From Myxococcota bacterium (GTDB lineage Bacteria > Myxococcota_A > UBA9160 > UBA4427), in NCBI GenBank assembly GCA_029941885.1, contig JAPYTP010000012.1, forward strand, positions 1 to 54,986: DNA of 54,986 nucleotides, written 5' to 3'. A program made the position numbers and the translations under genes. Positions 20,998-30,309 of the stretch are shown here, piece after piece (position 1 is the stretch's first letter; every line of letters starts with the position of its first letter). Below the pieces are notes generated by a model. That model had not been told where the DNA came from. It did no database searches and was given only the letters and a program-made list of their open reading frames with translations.

Positions 20998-23103
20998 CTA
21001 GGGTGCCGACTTCTCCGATCCAATTCGGGCCTGCTCGAGGATCCAGGCCTGAATCATGCGAACGTCGCCTGCATCGAACAGGTCATCGAAACGCGGCATC
21101 CCTCCGGGTTCTCGGAGTCCTTCGAGCACGATTCGCGGGAAGACCGCGTGGGTCGACTCGGCCATGTAGCGTAGATCCGGAACACCGGATCCGCCGCCAA
21201 TGGCACCGGGCCCATGGCAGACCGAGCATTCCTCCTGGTAGAGGATCATCCCTCTCCGCCGCTCGGTGGCGGTGGACTCGATTGCATAGCTCGGTGCCGG
21301 GACCGGGCCGAGCGGAGGCCGACCCGGGGGCAGGACCGCATCCCCGCCGAGCTTCCATGCGAGCACCCTGGCCCCCCCGCGGACCTTCGCTCGGAGTGCC
21401 GCGTCCCCTCCGCTCATCGCGAAAGAGGCTCCCCAACCCGCCGCGACGGCGACGTATTGTTCGCCGTCGATCTCGTAGGTGATCGGGCCGGCCATCACGC
21501 CCGTACCGACCGGTGATTCCCAGAGCTTCGCGCCATCCGAGGCGCGGTAGGCGACGAACCGACCGTCGGCGGAGCCCTCGAAGAGGAGATTGTCTGCGGT
21601 CGAAAGGGTGCCTCCGTTGAAGGCGGTGATATGCGGGAGGCGCCAGACCTCGCGCTGTTCGATCGGATCCCAGGCGAGCAGATAGGCTTCCCAACTGAAA
21701 TCACTCTCGTCGCTTCCGAAGTCCTCGTAGACCGCCATGTCGATTCCGGTATTCCATCGGCCCGGCTTGTAGTCCCAGGCCGCGTCCATCTTGTAGATGG
21801 CTCCCATGTCGCGAACCGGCAGATAGACGAGGCCGGTCTTCGGATGGAAGCTCATGGGCGGCCAGCTGTGGGCGCCGTAGGGGCTGGGTCGGACGAACTT
21901 TGCGACCTCCCGATAATCGGTGTCGGTCTCCACGGGGCGGCCCGATTCGTCGACATGAGAGGCCCAGGTCACGTTGGCGAAGGGCTTGGCGGAAATGAAC
22001 TCGCCGTTCGTACGATCGATGACGAAGAAGAACCCGTTCTTTGGGGCCTGCATCAGCACCTTGCGTGTCCTTCCGTCGATCTCGAGGTCCGCCAGGAGAA
22101 TGTGCTGGGTCGCGGTGTAGTCCCAGCTGTCGCCGGGCGTGGTCTGATAGTGCCAGACGAGTTCCCCCGTATCGGGGCGCAGTGCGAGAATCGACGAGAG
22201 GTAGAGGTTGTCGCCACCGCCGGGGCTGCGAAGCCATCGTACATGGGGCGTCCCGTTTCCCGTGCCGACGTAGAGAAGACGAAGCTCGGGGTCGTAGGCG
22301 AGTGCATCCCAGACCGTGCCCCCGCCGCCTGCCTTCCACCATTGCCCATTCCAGGTGGTGGCGGCGTACTCCATCGCGGCCGACTCGAAGCCATTGGCCG
22401 GGTTCCCGGGGACCGTGTAGGTCCGCCAGACGAGTTCGCCGTTCTCCGCATCGTAGGCGGAGACATAACCCCGGGCGCCGAGGTCCGCGCCGGCGTTGCC
22501 GATGATCACCTTGCCTTCGACCACGCGCGGTGCACCGGTGATCGAATAGGGCCATTCGGGCTCACGCGTGTCGACGGACCACTCCTCGCGACCGGTGTCT
22601 CGATCGATCGCGATGAGGCGACCGTCCAGAGTCCCGATGAAGACGCGATCCGCGTAGAGAGCGGCGCCGCGATTCACGACCCCACAGCAGATCTGTCGCG
22701 CCATGCTGCGCGGAACGAGGGGGTCGAAGGTCCATTGATGCTCGCCGCTCGCGGCGTCGAGGGCGTGCAGGATGCTCCAGGGCGCGGTGACGTAGAGGAC
22801 TCCGTCGGCGACCAGCGGGGTCGACTCGACACCCCGTTCGCTCTGCATGTCGAAGCTCCAGGCGAGGCCGAGCGAATCGACATTCGATTCGTTGATCTGG
22901 GAGAGTGGGCTGTAACGCTGCTCGGCGTAGGTCCCGCCGTGGGTCAGCCAGCTCGAGCGATCCGCTGCCAGCAGCCGGGCGTCGTCGACGGCTAGGTCGT
23001 CGGTCTGACCGATCGATACGTCGCTAGAGGCACATCCGCTGATCGAGAGCAGGATCGAATAGCAGAGCAGGGCGAATAATCCGGACGCATGCCTGTGAAT
23101 CAT
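20998..23103 (-). CDS. PQQ-dependent quinohemoprotein alcohol dehydrogenase, lipoprotein-type signal
   Basis: The protein has 701 residues. The N-terminus carries a signal with lipobox SISGC (Cys24), suggesting lipid anchoring in the envelope. The eight-bladed propeller has tryptophan-docking repeats, the vicinal disulfide pair QICCGVVN (Cys139-140) over PQQ, and PGDSWDYTATQ with the catalytic Asp. The position two residues after that Asp is Thr, not the extra Asp of lanthanide enzymes, so calcium is the likely metal. A C-terminal cytochrome c domain has CSVCHG (626-631) and a Met-bearing GGMPRF. It should oxidise primary alcohols and pass electrons to the respiratory chain. Confidence 0.93.
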   Translation of the reverse strand: MIHRHASGLFALLCYSILLSISGCASSDVSIGQTDDLAVDDARLLAADRSSWLTHGGTYAEQRYSPLSQINESNVDSLGLAWSFDMQSERGVESTPLVADGVLYVTAPWSILHALDAASGEHQWTFDPLVPRSMARQICCGVVNRGAALYADRVFIGTLDGRLIAIDRDTGREEWSVDTREPEWPYSITGAPRVVEGKVIIGNAGADLGARGYVSAYDAENGELVWRTYTVPGNPANGFESAAMEYAATTWNGQWWKAGGGGTVWDALAYDPELRLLYVGTGNGTPHVRWLRSPGGGDNLYLSSILALRPDTGELVWHYQTTPGDSWDYTATQHILLADLEIDGRTRKVLMQAPKNGFFFVIDRTNGEFISAKPFANVTWASHVDESGRPVETDTDYREVAKFVRPSPYGAHSWPPMSFHPKTGLVYLPVRDMGAIYKMDAAWDYKPGRWNTGIDMAVYEDFGSDESDFSWEAYLLAWDPIEQREVWRLPHITAFNGGTLSTADNLLFEGSADGRFVAYRASDGAKLWESPVGTGVMAGPITYEIDGEQYVAVAAGWGASFAMSGGDAALRAKVRGGARVLAWKLGGDAVLPPGRPPLGPVPAPSYAIESTATERRRGMILYQEECSVCHGPGAIGGGSGVPDLRYMAESTHAVFPRIVLEGLREPGGMPRFDDLFDAGDVRMIQAWILEQARIGSEKSAP

Positions 23104-23240
23104 TGGAAGCGACGTCTCCCTGGGCGCCCCTCCTCCGAGAATCGGGTTCGGGTTGGCCTCGCTTCCGATGATGGATCAACGGAATCCACGCGGCGACCCC
23201 TGCCTCGGGCCTTCGAACGACTCGACCCGGGCGCCGTTAC

Positions 23241-23975
23241 TCAGTCTCCTTCATGGAATTCCCGCCCTTCGACGTTCTGGACGGGCAATTCGAAGAGGGA
23301 GGCACAGGCCTGGGTCATGCCATTGATCAGCGCGACGCGCGGAATGGGCCAGATCCCCTTCGCCGCGGCGCGGTTCGCGACACCCGGGATCCAGTTCGGG
23401 CCCTTTCCGAGATGGTCGAGGGCACCGCGGGCGACTTCGGTGGGATCCATCGCGTCGGCGAATTCGGCCGGTCGCTGAGCGAGCATCGTCTCGGTCCGTG
23501 TGGCGCCCGCCAGGACTCCGAGAACGTCGACGCCGAAGGGTGCGAGTTCGACCCAGAGACCTTCGGCAAGAGTGGTATCGAAGGCCTTGGTGGCGGCGTA
23601 GGTCGCTTGATATCCGCTGCCGGCGAGGCAGGCCATCGAAGACATCAAGATGAGTCCGCCGCGCTCTCGGGCGCGGAGCCGGCGGCCGAAATGGTGCGCG
23701 AGCAAGGCCGGGCCGCGACAGCTGAGATCCACCAGGAAGAGAGCATCCTCCACCGATTGGTCGAGGAACGCTCCGGCGCTGGGACTGGAGCCCGCGTTGT
23801 AGATGAACAGACCGACATCGAGCTCGGCTGTGGCTTCGCCGACCACGTCGGCCGCCGCGGCCTCGCTGAGGTCCGCCTGGAGGGTCTTCGTCTCGATCCC
23901 GTCAGAGCCTCCTGCGATCACGGCCCAGGGACCGAACCGTCGTCGAAAATCGTCGCCCTCGTATCTGGCTGCCAC
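23241..23975 (-). CDS. Short-chain dehydrogenase/reductase with an internal deletion in the cofactor fold
   Basis: From a GTG at 23975 with GAGGAG six bases upstream, the protein has 244 residues, against about 280 for related SDRs. It starts well with FGPWAVIAGGSDGI, then jumps directly to ETKTLQADLS. The roughly 38 residues that normally carry the rest of the first helix, the second strand and the next helix (including the usual L-VAR segment) are absent, in frame, at about base 23894. Downstream landmarks are intact: YNAG, MSSMACL, and catalytic Tyr-Lys in YAATKAF. Without that segment NADP binding is doubtful, so the product may be inactive. Confidence 0.8.
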   Translation of the reverse strand: MAARYEGDDFRRRFGPWAVIAGGSDGIETKTLQADLSEAAAADVVGEATAELDVGLFIYNAGSSPSAGAFLDQSVEDALFLVDLSCRGPALLAHHFGRRLRARERGGLILMSSMACLAGSGYQATYAATKAFDTTLAEGLWVELAPFGVDVLGVLAGATRTETMLAQRPAEFADAMDPTEVARGALDHLGKGPNWIPGVANRAAAKGIWPIPRVALINGMTQACASLFELPVQNVEGREFHEGD

Positions 23976-24039
23976 TGGAGCTCCTCTTTCGTTGGGCGGT
24001 CTGGGGTCGGATCGAAATCCGGGAAGGGCGAGCCGGGAT

Positions 24040-24909
24040 TCAGCCCCCCCTTTCGCGCAAGGCGGCGATCCGAACGTCGAGGGGAGGATGCGTCGAGAAG
24101 AGGGCGGCCATCTTTCCGCCTCCAATCCCGAATGCCGCCATTCCGTCGGGCAGCTCCGCCGTCCCGCCCTTCAATCGTTCGAGTGCGGCGATCATGTTCT
24201 CCGTCCCGGCGAATCGCGCGCCCCCTTCGTCTGCGCGGAACTCCCGTCGGCGAGAGAACCAACATACGATCGTCGAAGCGAGAATGCCGAGCAGCACCTG
24301 TGCGACCATCGAAGAGAGGAAATAGCCGATGCCGTGACCCCGTTCGTTCCTCAGGATCACCCGGTCCACGAAGTGTCCGACGATCCGAGACAGGAACACG
24401 ACGAAAGTGTTCACGACGCCCTGCATCAGACTGAGAGTGATCATGTCGCCATTCGCGATGTGTGCGATTTCGTGTCCAAGCACCGCATCGACCTCGTTGC
24501 GGTCCATGCTCCGGAGGAGGCCACTGCTCACGGCGACGAGGGCGGAGTCGCGCCGCATGCCCGTCGCGAAGGCGTTGGGTCCTTCTGCCGGGAAGATCGC
24601 GACCTCGGGCATCCCGATTCCCGCCGCTTCTGCGTGGGCCCGGACACGGGAAACGATCCATTGGGCCTCGGGATCTCTCGACTCTTCGATTCGCTGACAA
24701 CCCGTCGACCGTTTGGCCATCGCCTTCGACATCGCCAGCGAGATCAACGAACCCGTGAATCCGATTACGGCGGAATAGATGAGCAGCCTTCCGAGATCGA
24801 GATCGATGCCCTGATCGTCCAGGACGTTGCCGATCCCGAAGACCGAAAAAATGATCGAGATCACCACGATGACTGCGATGTTCGTGAGGAGGAAGAGGCC
24901 GATTCTCAT
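24040..24909 (-). CDS. htpX: HtpX-type membrane zinc metalloprotease (M48)
   Basis: The protein has 289 residues from the ATG at 24909, the normal HtpX length. Two N-terminal membrane helices (about 4-24 and 41-60) precede the protease domain. The zinc site is GHEIAHIANGD (His146, Glu147, His150) and the third ligand lies in RREFRADEGGARFAG. Two more hydrophobic segments follow the zinc motif. The C-terminal FSTHPPLDVRIAAL is characteristic. HtpX degrades damaged inner-membrane proteins under stress. It sits alone on its strand with 64 bases to the SDR. Confidence 0.95.
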   Translation of the reverse strand: MRIGLFLLTNIAVIVVISIIFSVFGIGNVLDDQGIDLDLGRLLIYSAVIGFTGSLISLAMSKAMAKRSTGCQRIEESRDPEAQWIVSRVRAHAEAAGIGMPEVAIFPAEGPNAFATGMRRDSALVAVSSGLLRSMDRNEVDAVLGHEIAHIANGDMITLSLMQGVVNTFVVFLSRIVGHFVDRVILRNERGHGIGYFLSSMVAQVLLGILASTIVCWFSRRREFRADEGGARFAGTENMIAALERLKGGTAELPDGMAAFGIGGGKMAALFSTHPPLDVRIAALRERGG

Positions 24910-25039
24910 TGGGCTGAGCGTTCCTTTTCGATCGGGCGCCGCGCGGCGGCCGGGCCGCTTTGCAATCGATCGCGTTCGGGAGTGGCACGCGGGTGCGTGG
25001 GGACGAAGGATAGAAGTCCGCAACCGCGCGGACCAGGGA

Positions 25040-25861
25040 TCAGTCGAGGGCGAGGATCCGAAGATTGCGAAAGCTCGTCCGGTCGCCGTGATCCTGGAGG
25101 ACGATGTGGCCCCGCGGTCCCGTGCAGAAGCCCTCCCGATTCGCGAACTTGCTCGCCGCGAGAGCGGTATTCCAGCGCTCGGATCCAATCTCGGCCGAAA
25201 GGACCCGGGTTCCGTTCAGGTAGTGCGCGATTCGACCCTTTTCGACGTGGATTCGCCCCTGATTCCAGTCTCCGATCCCGCGAAAGTCCTTCGACCCGAT
25301 CGGGGGAAGCAGGTCGTAGAGAGACGCGAGGGTTCGATTGCCGGCGTGACCCCGGTTGGCGTCCGGATGGCGCAGATCGTCGAGGAGTTGGAACTCACAG
25401 CCCAACGAATGGACGAAGCCGATCTGGTTCTGGACTTCGGCACGATATTTCACTCCGCTATTCGCCCCCTCGCTGAGCAGGAACTCGAAATCGAGCAGGA
25501 AGGAGCCGTAGCGCTCCCGGCTGAAGAGGTCGCCACCCGCACGGAACTCGAAGATTCCCGCCGAACGAATCGTGAGGGTCCCCCTCTCGATCTGCCATCC
25601 ATCGTCGGGAAATTCGTCCCCCCCGGCGGCTCGCCAGCCATCCGTCGTGACCCCATCGAAGAGAAGCGTCCATCCGGCTGCGGACTCTTCACTCGTCAGG
25701 CTATTGGGATGATCGCGTGCCGCGATCTCGATTCGATCCGGGAAGGGGTCTCTGGACTCGGGACGCTTCGCGCCAGCGGGAAGACCGAGGAGGATGGCAG
25801 CCAGGAGCACGGCGGGACCCGTAGAGAGAAGGGCCACGACGCCTTTGGGGGGCGCGATCAT
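25040..25861 (-). CDS. Secreted DUF1080 / 3-keto-disaccharide hydrolase-like protein
   Basis: The protein has 273 residues from the ATG at 25861, which overlaps the upstream stop (ATGA, 25858-25861). An N-terminal signal (about 10-30, VVALLSTGPAVLLAAILLG) is followed by the DUF1080 jelly-roll: GWTLLFDGVTTDGWRAAGG, WQIERGTLTI, then FLLDFEFLLSEGANSGVKYR and HIVLQDHGD near the end. Members bind or hydrolyse oxidised glycosides (3-keto-sugars) and are abundant in Planctomycetes and Acidobacteria. It is cotranscribed with a CrtI-like FAD oxidoreductase, an uncommon partner. Confidence 0.88.
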   Translation of the reverse strand: MIAPPKGVVALLSTGPAVLLAAILLGLPAGAKRPESRDPFPDRIEIAARDHPNSLTSEESAAGWTLLFDGVTTDGWRAAGGDEFPDDGWQIERGTLTIRSAGIFEFRAGGDLFSRERYGSFLLDFEFLLSEGANSGVKYRAEVQNQIGFVHSLGCEFQLLDDLRHPDANRGHAGNRTLASLYDLLPPIGSKDFRGIGDWNQGRIHVEKGRIAHYLNGTRVLSAEIGSERWNTALAASKFANREGFCTGPRGHIVLQDHGDRTSFRNLRILALD

Positions 25862-27294
25862 GCGGCTTCGCCTTCGAGCCGACGAAGTGCCGACCGCGCG
25901 GCCCAATAGCCCCCCTGGCCATGGACCCCGCCGCCTGGAGGCGTGGCCGCAGAACAGATGAAGAGCCGAGGGTTCGGGGTCGAATAGGGATCGAGTCGGG
26001 TGACGGGCCGATTGAAGAGTTGCAGCGCATCCGCGACACCCCCTGTGATCGCGCCGCCGTGGTAGTTCGGATTGTGATTCTGGAAGTCGGCGGTGTTCAT
26101 CGAGTGACGCGCCAGGATTCGATCACGAAAGCCCGGGGCGAATCGCTCGATCTGCGATTCGATCACCTCCGTTCGATCGAGGGTCGAGCCGTGGGGAACG
26201 TGGCAGTAGGCATAGCCCGTGTGTTGATCGGCGGGGGCGCGGGTGCTGTCGAATTGGCTCTGCTGGCAGAGGATCAGGAAGGGTCGGTCGGAATGGCGTC
26301 CGGCATACATGTCTCTTTCCGAGGCGCAGATTTCTTCGAGGGTGCCGCCGATGTGAACCGTCGAGGCCTCGAGGCAGTTCGGGTCGGACCACGGGATCGG
26401 CCCGTCGAGCGCAAGGTCGAGCTTGAAGACGCCCGGGCCGTAGCGATAGCGACCGAGGCGTCGCCGGTATCCCTTCGGGAGCGAGTCTCCCGCGATCGCG
26501 GAGAGCTGTGCGGGCGACGTGTCGAAGAGGATGACTTTCGCGTTCGGCAGGTCGTCGAGACGCTGGATGGGGCGACCCGTTTCGATCCGTCCGCCGAGGT
26601 GACGAAAATAGGAGCCCAGCGCCGATGCGATGGAGCGCGAGCCACCGCGTGCGACGGGCCAGTTCTCGACGTGGGCGGTGAGAGCGAACAGGGTGGCGAG
26701 GGCAGCGGTGAGCGGCTGGCTGAGCGGCAGCACCGAATGGCCCGCACAGCCGGCGATCAGGGCGCGCGCCTCCTTGTCGCGGAACAACAGGCGTGCGAGC
26801 CGGTTCGCCGAGAACGCCGCTCGCAATCCGAATCGCGCCATCTGGATCGGGTGATCCGGGATCTTGAGGGGTGCCATCGCGTCCGCGAGCAGGCCGTGCG
26901 GATCCCCCAGCAGAGGCGCGATCAGCCGCCGATAGTTCTTCCCGTCCCGGCCGAGCGCTTCTGCCGTCTGGTCGAGAGAGCGGTAGATCATGACCGCGTC
27001 GCCGTCGTCGAGGGGATGAGCGACAGAAGCGGGCGGCAAGACCCACTCGAGACCGTGCTCCTCGAGTGGAAGCTGGCGAAAGAAGGGCGAGAGGATTCCC
27101 ATCGGATGGACGGCAGAACAGATGTCATGGGTGAATCCCGGAAGCGTGAGCTCACCGCTGCGCGTTCCGCCTCCGATCTCGTCGTCGGCTTCCACCACGA
27201 GCACGCTCACTCCCTGGCGCGCGAGTTCGATTGCGGCGGCGAGCCCGTTCGGCCCCGAGCCGATGACGACCGCATCCGGGTCCGAATCGGACAT
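25858..27294 (-). CDS. CrtI-like FAD/NAD(P)-dependent oxidoreductase
   Basis: The protein has 478 residues from the ATG at 27294 with GAAGGG as ribosome-binding site. The dinucleotide-binding motif VVIGSGPNGLAAAIELARQG (about 9-28) and VVEADDEIGGGTRS are typical of the phytoene desaturase/CrtI superfamily. The C-terminal FAD segment has PPGGGVHGQGGYWAARSAL. These enzymes desaturate or isomerise isoprenoids and other hydrophobic compounds, but many family members are uncharacterised. It lies 11 bases after the DUF3556 gene and overlaps the DUF1080 gene, so the three are probably one transcript. Confidence 0.87.
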   Translation of the reverse strand: MSDSDPDAVVIGSGPNGLAAAIELARQGVSVLVVEADDEIGGGTRSGELTLPGFTHDICSAVHPMGILSPFFRQLPLEEHGLEWVLPPASVAHPLDDGDAVMIYRSLDQTAEALGRDGKNYRRLIAPLLGDPHGLLADAMAPLKIPDHPIQMARFGLRAAFSANRLARLLFRDKEARALIAGCAGHSVLPLSQPLTAALATLFALTAHVENWPVARGGSRSIASALGSYFRHLGGRIETGRPIQRLDDLPNAKVILFDTSPAQLSAIAGDSLPKGYRRRLGRYRYGPGVFKLDLALDGPIPWSDPNCLEASTVHIGGTLEEICASERDMYAGRHSDRPFLILCQQSQFDSTRAPADQHTGYAYCHVPHGSTLDRTEVIESQIERFAPGFRDRILARHSMNTADFQNHNPNYHGGAITGGVADALQLFNRPVTRLDPYSTPNPRLFICSAATPPGGGVHGQGGYWAARSALRRLEGEAA

Positions 27295-27305
27295 GCCCTT
27301 CGGCT

Positions 27306-29075
27306 CTAGACTGCAGGAGCCGCGGAAGAGTCGCGGGCGCCACGACGCCCGCGCAGCAGGGCCTCGGCGTACTCGCCCGCCGGATAGGGTGTCTCGAAGC
27401 GCATGCCGACGAGATCCGTGTCGCCTTCTTCCAGGATGCCGGTCGCGGCGTCGACGATCCTCCAGTGCATCTTGCGGCCGAACAGAGGCAGACTCTCGAC
27501 CATCACGACGCGAAGCTCGCCCTCCTCGAATTCGCATTGGGCCTGGATGACATTCAACAGGTTCTCGTTGTTCAGGTGCCCATCGCCGAAATTCCAGCCG
27601 AGCACCTGGCCGGCGAGTACTTCGCCCTCCCACCATTCGTAGTCGTGGATGTCGTCGACGGCGAGGGGGAGCGCTTCGAGGAGCGGCTTCCCCTGCATAT
27701 GCATGAAACGCGAGGCGAGCATCATGTCCAGCGCTAGATCGAGGGTCTGCTCGTCCGGAAGCAGCGGTGCCAACTGCTCGCGCATCGAACCGGAGGAGCA
27801 CTTGAGCTTGTGCAATTTTTCCGCCGCGCCGGGCCCATCGTCCGTTGGCTTCTTGAAGAGCCAGATGTTGTACGCCCAATTGCCCGCGTAGTACCGCATC
27901 GCCAGAAGGAAGGAGACGTGTTTCGGAAAAAGATTGCCGTAGGCCGGAATCAGCACGAGACAGAAGGCGAGGAACGCGACGAGAAGAGGCTTCGTCCCGA
28001 TTGCGAACACGCTTATCTCGGGGTAGCCGCCGAAGAGGAACCAGCCGCCGAAGATCATCAGGATGTTCCACTCGATCGGCATGCCAGCGGGGTTGTTGAT
28101 CCCGATATAGCCATGAAAGATCGTCATGATGAGCAGCGCGGCGATCGTCAAGATCGCGTTGCCCGTGTGGGCGCTGTAGATCAACAGGGCCGGCATCATG
28201 AACTCCGTCGCCGTCCCGAAATGCGCCATCATTCCTGCGAAATTCGAGGGGCGAAGATCGTCGGGATAGTTGGTGAAGAGCCGCCTCTTCCACCAGCGCG
28301 GAAAGAAGGGGCCGTTGTTCATCATCACCATGATCACGGACGGGAACAGGTGATTGAGCTTCGAGGTCGCGGCCCAGAACCAGATAGAGCACCAAACGAC
28401 CTTGGCCCCGGCGACCCACACCAGATTCTCCGGTTCGGGCCCATTCCCGAACGCGAACGTGAGGACCACAAGCACCACCCAGTAATGCTCCGAGCGCGCT
28501 GCGAGGAAGATTGTCTTGTCGGCGAGGCCAATCAGCGGAATCAAGACCAGGGGCAAGAGCAGCAATTCGCGGGTGACCTCCGGTGACACGAGCACGCGAA
28601 AGAGAGAGATCTGGAGCGCGGTGTAGAGCGCGACATCGAACCAGGTTCGCTTGATTCCACCGAGCAGCGGCCATCTCCGAACCAGCGAGAGCTTCGTCGT
28701 ACCGGGCCGGAACCAATAGAGGAAGCCACCGAGCGGTGGATTGAAGCGCGCGTTCATCGGACCCGAGGAACAGCCGAAGCCGAGCGATTCATAAGCGAGC
28801 GCCCAGACGATCGCTCTCTGGAAGGCGGCGGGCGTGAAGGCCCAATCACCAAAGGAAGACAATCCCGGGTAATCCTTGCCAAAGGAGACCCAGAACGCCC
28901 AGCCACCGACGAAGAGAAGGATGTATTTTGCCCAATACATTGCCATTACGGCAAGGGAGTTGGGCGCGATCTGAGCGGCCCAGGTGCGGCAGACCAGGCG
29001 GATCTTTTCGGGAAAAGCGGCGTCGAGGATACGTTGGGGTTCGTAGGGCGGCAGGTCGGGTAGAGAGGCGGTCAT
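27306..29075 (-). CDS. DUF3556 multi-spanning membrane protein
   Basis: The protein has 589 residues. I chose the ATG at 29075 (MTASLPDLPPYEPQ) over one at 29165 because homologues start near this Pro-rich segment; no strong ribosome-binding site decides it. Eight to ten hydrophobic helices fill residues 40-390. Family landmarks are GGFLYWFRPGT, WAATSKLNHLFPSV and NLFPKHVSFLLAMRYYAGNW. A soluble C-terminal domain carries GWNFGDGHLNNENLL. I recognise this as DUF3556, best known from mycobacteria, function unknown. It precedes a CrtI-like oxidoreductase, and the divergent neighbour at 29215 is an alcohol dehydrogenase. Confidence 0.85.
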   Translation of the reverse strand: MTASLPDLPPYEPQRILDAAFPEKIRLVCRTWAAQIAPNSLAVMAMYWAKYILLFVGGWAFWVSFGKDYPGLSSFGDWAFTPAAFQRAIVWALAYESLGFGCSSGPMNARFNPPLGGFLYWFRPGTTKLSLVRRWPLLGGIKRTWFDVALYTALQISLFRVLVSPEVTRELLLLPLVLIPLIGLADKTIFLAARSEHYWVVLVVLTFAFGNGPEPENLVWVAGAKVVWCSIWFWAATSKLNHLFPSVIMVMMNNGPFFPRWWKRRLFTNYPDDLRPSNFAGMMAHFGTATEFMMPALLIYSAHTGNAILTIAALLIMTIFHGYIGINNPAGMPIEWNILMIFGGWFLFGGYPEISVFAIGTKPLLVAFLAFCLVLIPAYGNLFPKHVSFLLAMRYYAGNWAYNIWLFKKPTDDGPGAAEKLHKLKCSSGSMREQLAPLLPDEQTLDLALDMMLASRFMHMQGKPLLEALPLAVDDIHDYEWWEGEVLAGQVLGWNFGDGHLNNENLLNVIQAQCEFEEGELRVVMVESLPLFGRKMHWRIVDAATGILEEGDTDLVGMRFETPYPAGEYAEALLRGRRGARDSSAAPAV

Positions 29076-29214
29076 CGTGGACGTACGGGTAACGCGCCTA
29101 CGCGCTCCGAGCCACCCGTTCCGGGTTCGCGCTCCAATTCCGCTCGACTGACAGCCGCGAGGCATCGCGCTATGGGTCTTTGGCCGCCCCGCGGCGGGTT
29201 ATCGAGGGAAGCGC

Positions 29215-30309
29215 ATGAGAGCCGCTGTGTGCCGCGAAGTCCGACAGATCGCCATCGAAGAACTCGACGAGCCGACGCCGGGTGACGGCGAGATCAAGCT
29301 CCGAATGGTCGCGACCGGCGTCTGCCGGACCGATCTCTCTATTTTTCAGGGACACCTTCCCGTTCCCCGTCCGATCGTGCTCGGGCACGAGGGCGTCGGC
29401 ATCGTCGAGGCGGTCGGGACGGGGGTGACCCGGTTTTCCCCGGGCGACTCCGTTGTCTGTTCGATCATTGCCGGCTGCGGGGATTGCTTCCAATGTCGGC
29501 GCCACTCCTCGGCGCTCTGCGAGAACGTCACCTTCTATACCGGGAAGATGCTCGATGGGACGACGCGGCTTTCGAAGGGGGACGAGGCGATCCACAGCCT
29601 TTCGTTCCAGGCATCGTTCGCGGAGAAGGCGATCGTTCCCGAACGCAGCGCCGTTCGGGTTCGAAAGGACGCGCCGCTGGACAAACTCGCGGGGCTCGCG
29701 TGCGGAGTGTCGACGGGGCTTGGCGCCGCGATGGTGCGCGATCCGGTCGAGCCGGGTGCGAGTGTCGTCGTGATCGGCACCGGCGGGGTCGGACTCTCGG
29801 TCCTGATGGGGGCGAAGCTGCGTGGGGCCGCGAAATTGATCGCCGTCGACGTCAACCCGACAAAACTCGAGAAGGCGCTTGCGATGGGGTTGGCCACGGA
29901 GACGATCGACGCATCTCAGCAGGATGTCGTTTCGGTGGTCCGATCGTTGACCGACGGTCGTGGGGCCGATCATGCTTTCGATGTCGTCGGGTCGGCGGGG
30001 ACGCTCGAGCAAGCGGTGGAAGCCGTCCGCCCGGGTGGACACGTCGTGCTGATCGGCCTGGCCGCTGCGGAAGTTGGAACCGAGTTGCAGACGTCGGCGC
30101 TGTTGCGACAGAAGACCCTGACCGGGACGATGGGCGGATCAATCGAGCCGCGTCGGCATATCCCGGAATTCGTAGACCTCTTTCTGGCGGGCCGGCTCGA
30201 TCTCGCCGGTCTGATGGATAAGTCATATCGACTCGAGGAGATCGGGCAAGCCCTCGAAGATCTCGAAGAGGGTCGCGTTACCCGGGGCGTGATCTGCTTC
30301 GACGACTAG
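29215..30309 (+). CDS. Zinc-dependent alcohol dehydrogenase (class III-like MDR)
   Basis: The protein has 364 residues from an ATG preceded by GAGGGAAG. Catalytic-zinc residues are GVCRTDLS (Cys37) and LGHEGVGIVEAVG. The structural-zinc lobe is CGDCFQCRRHSSALC. The Rossmann motif is VVVIGTGGVGLSVLMG followed by VDVNPTKLEKAL. Length and motifs match the class III / NDMA-type alcohol dehydrogenases found with P450s in mycobacteria-like catabolic clusters. It should oxidise primary alcohols or hemiacetals with NAD. It is divergent from the DUF3556 gene across a 139-base promoter region. Confidence 0.92.
   Translation: MRAAVCREVRQIAIEELDEPTPGDGEIKLRMVATGVCRTDLSIFQGHLPVPRPIVLGHEGVGIVEAVGTGVTRFSPGDSVVCSIIAGCGDCFQCRRHSSALCENVTFYTGKMLDGTTRLSKGDEAIHSLSFQASFAEKAIVPERSAVRVRKDAPLDKLAGLACGVSTGLGAAMVRDPVEPGASVVVIGTGGVGLSVLMGAKLRGAAKLIAVDVNPTKLEKALAMGLATETIDASQQDVVSVVRSLTDGRGADHAFDVVGSAGTLEQAVEAVRPGGHVVLIGLAAAEVGTELQTSALLRQKTLTGTMGGSIEPRRHIPEFVDLFLAGRLDLAGLMDKSYRLEEIGQALEDLEEGRVTRGVICFDD

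Noticed and set aside
23104-23240. Possible regulatory RNA or riboswitch upstream of the quinohemoprotein dehydrogenase
   Set aside because: I could not find a conserved riboswitch core or a convincing structure; it is only a 137-base gap.
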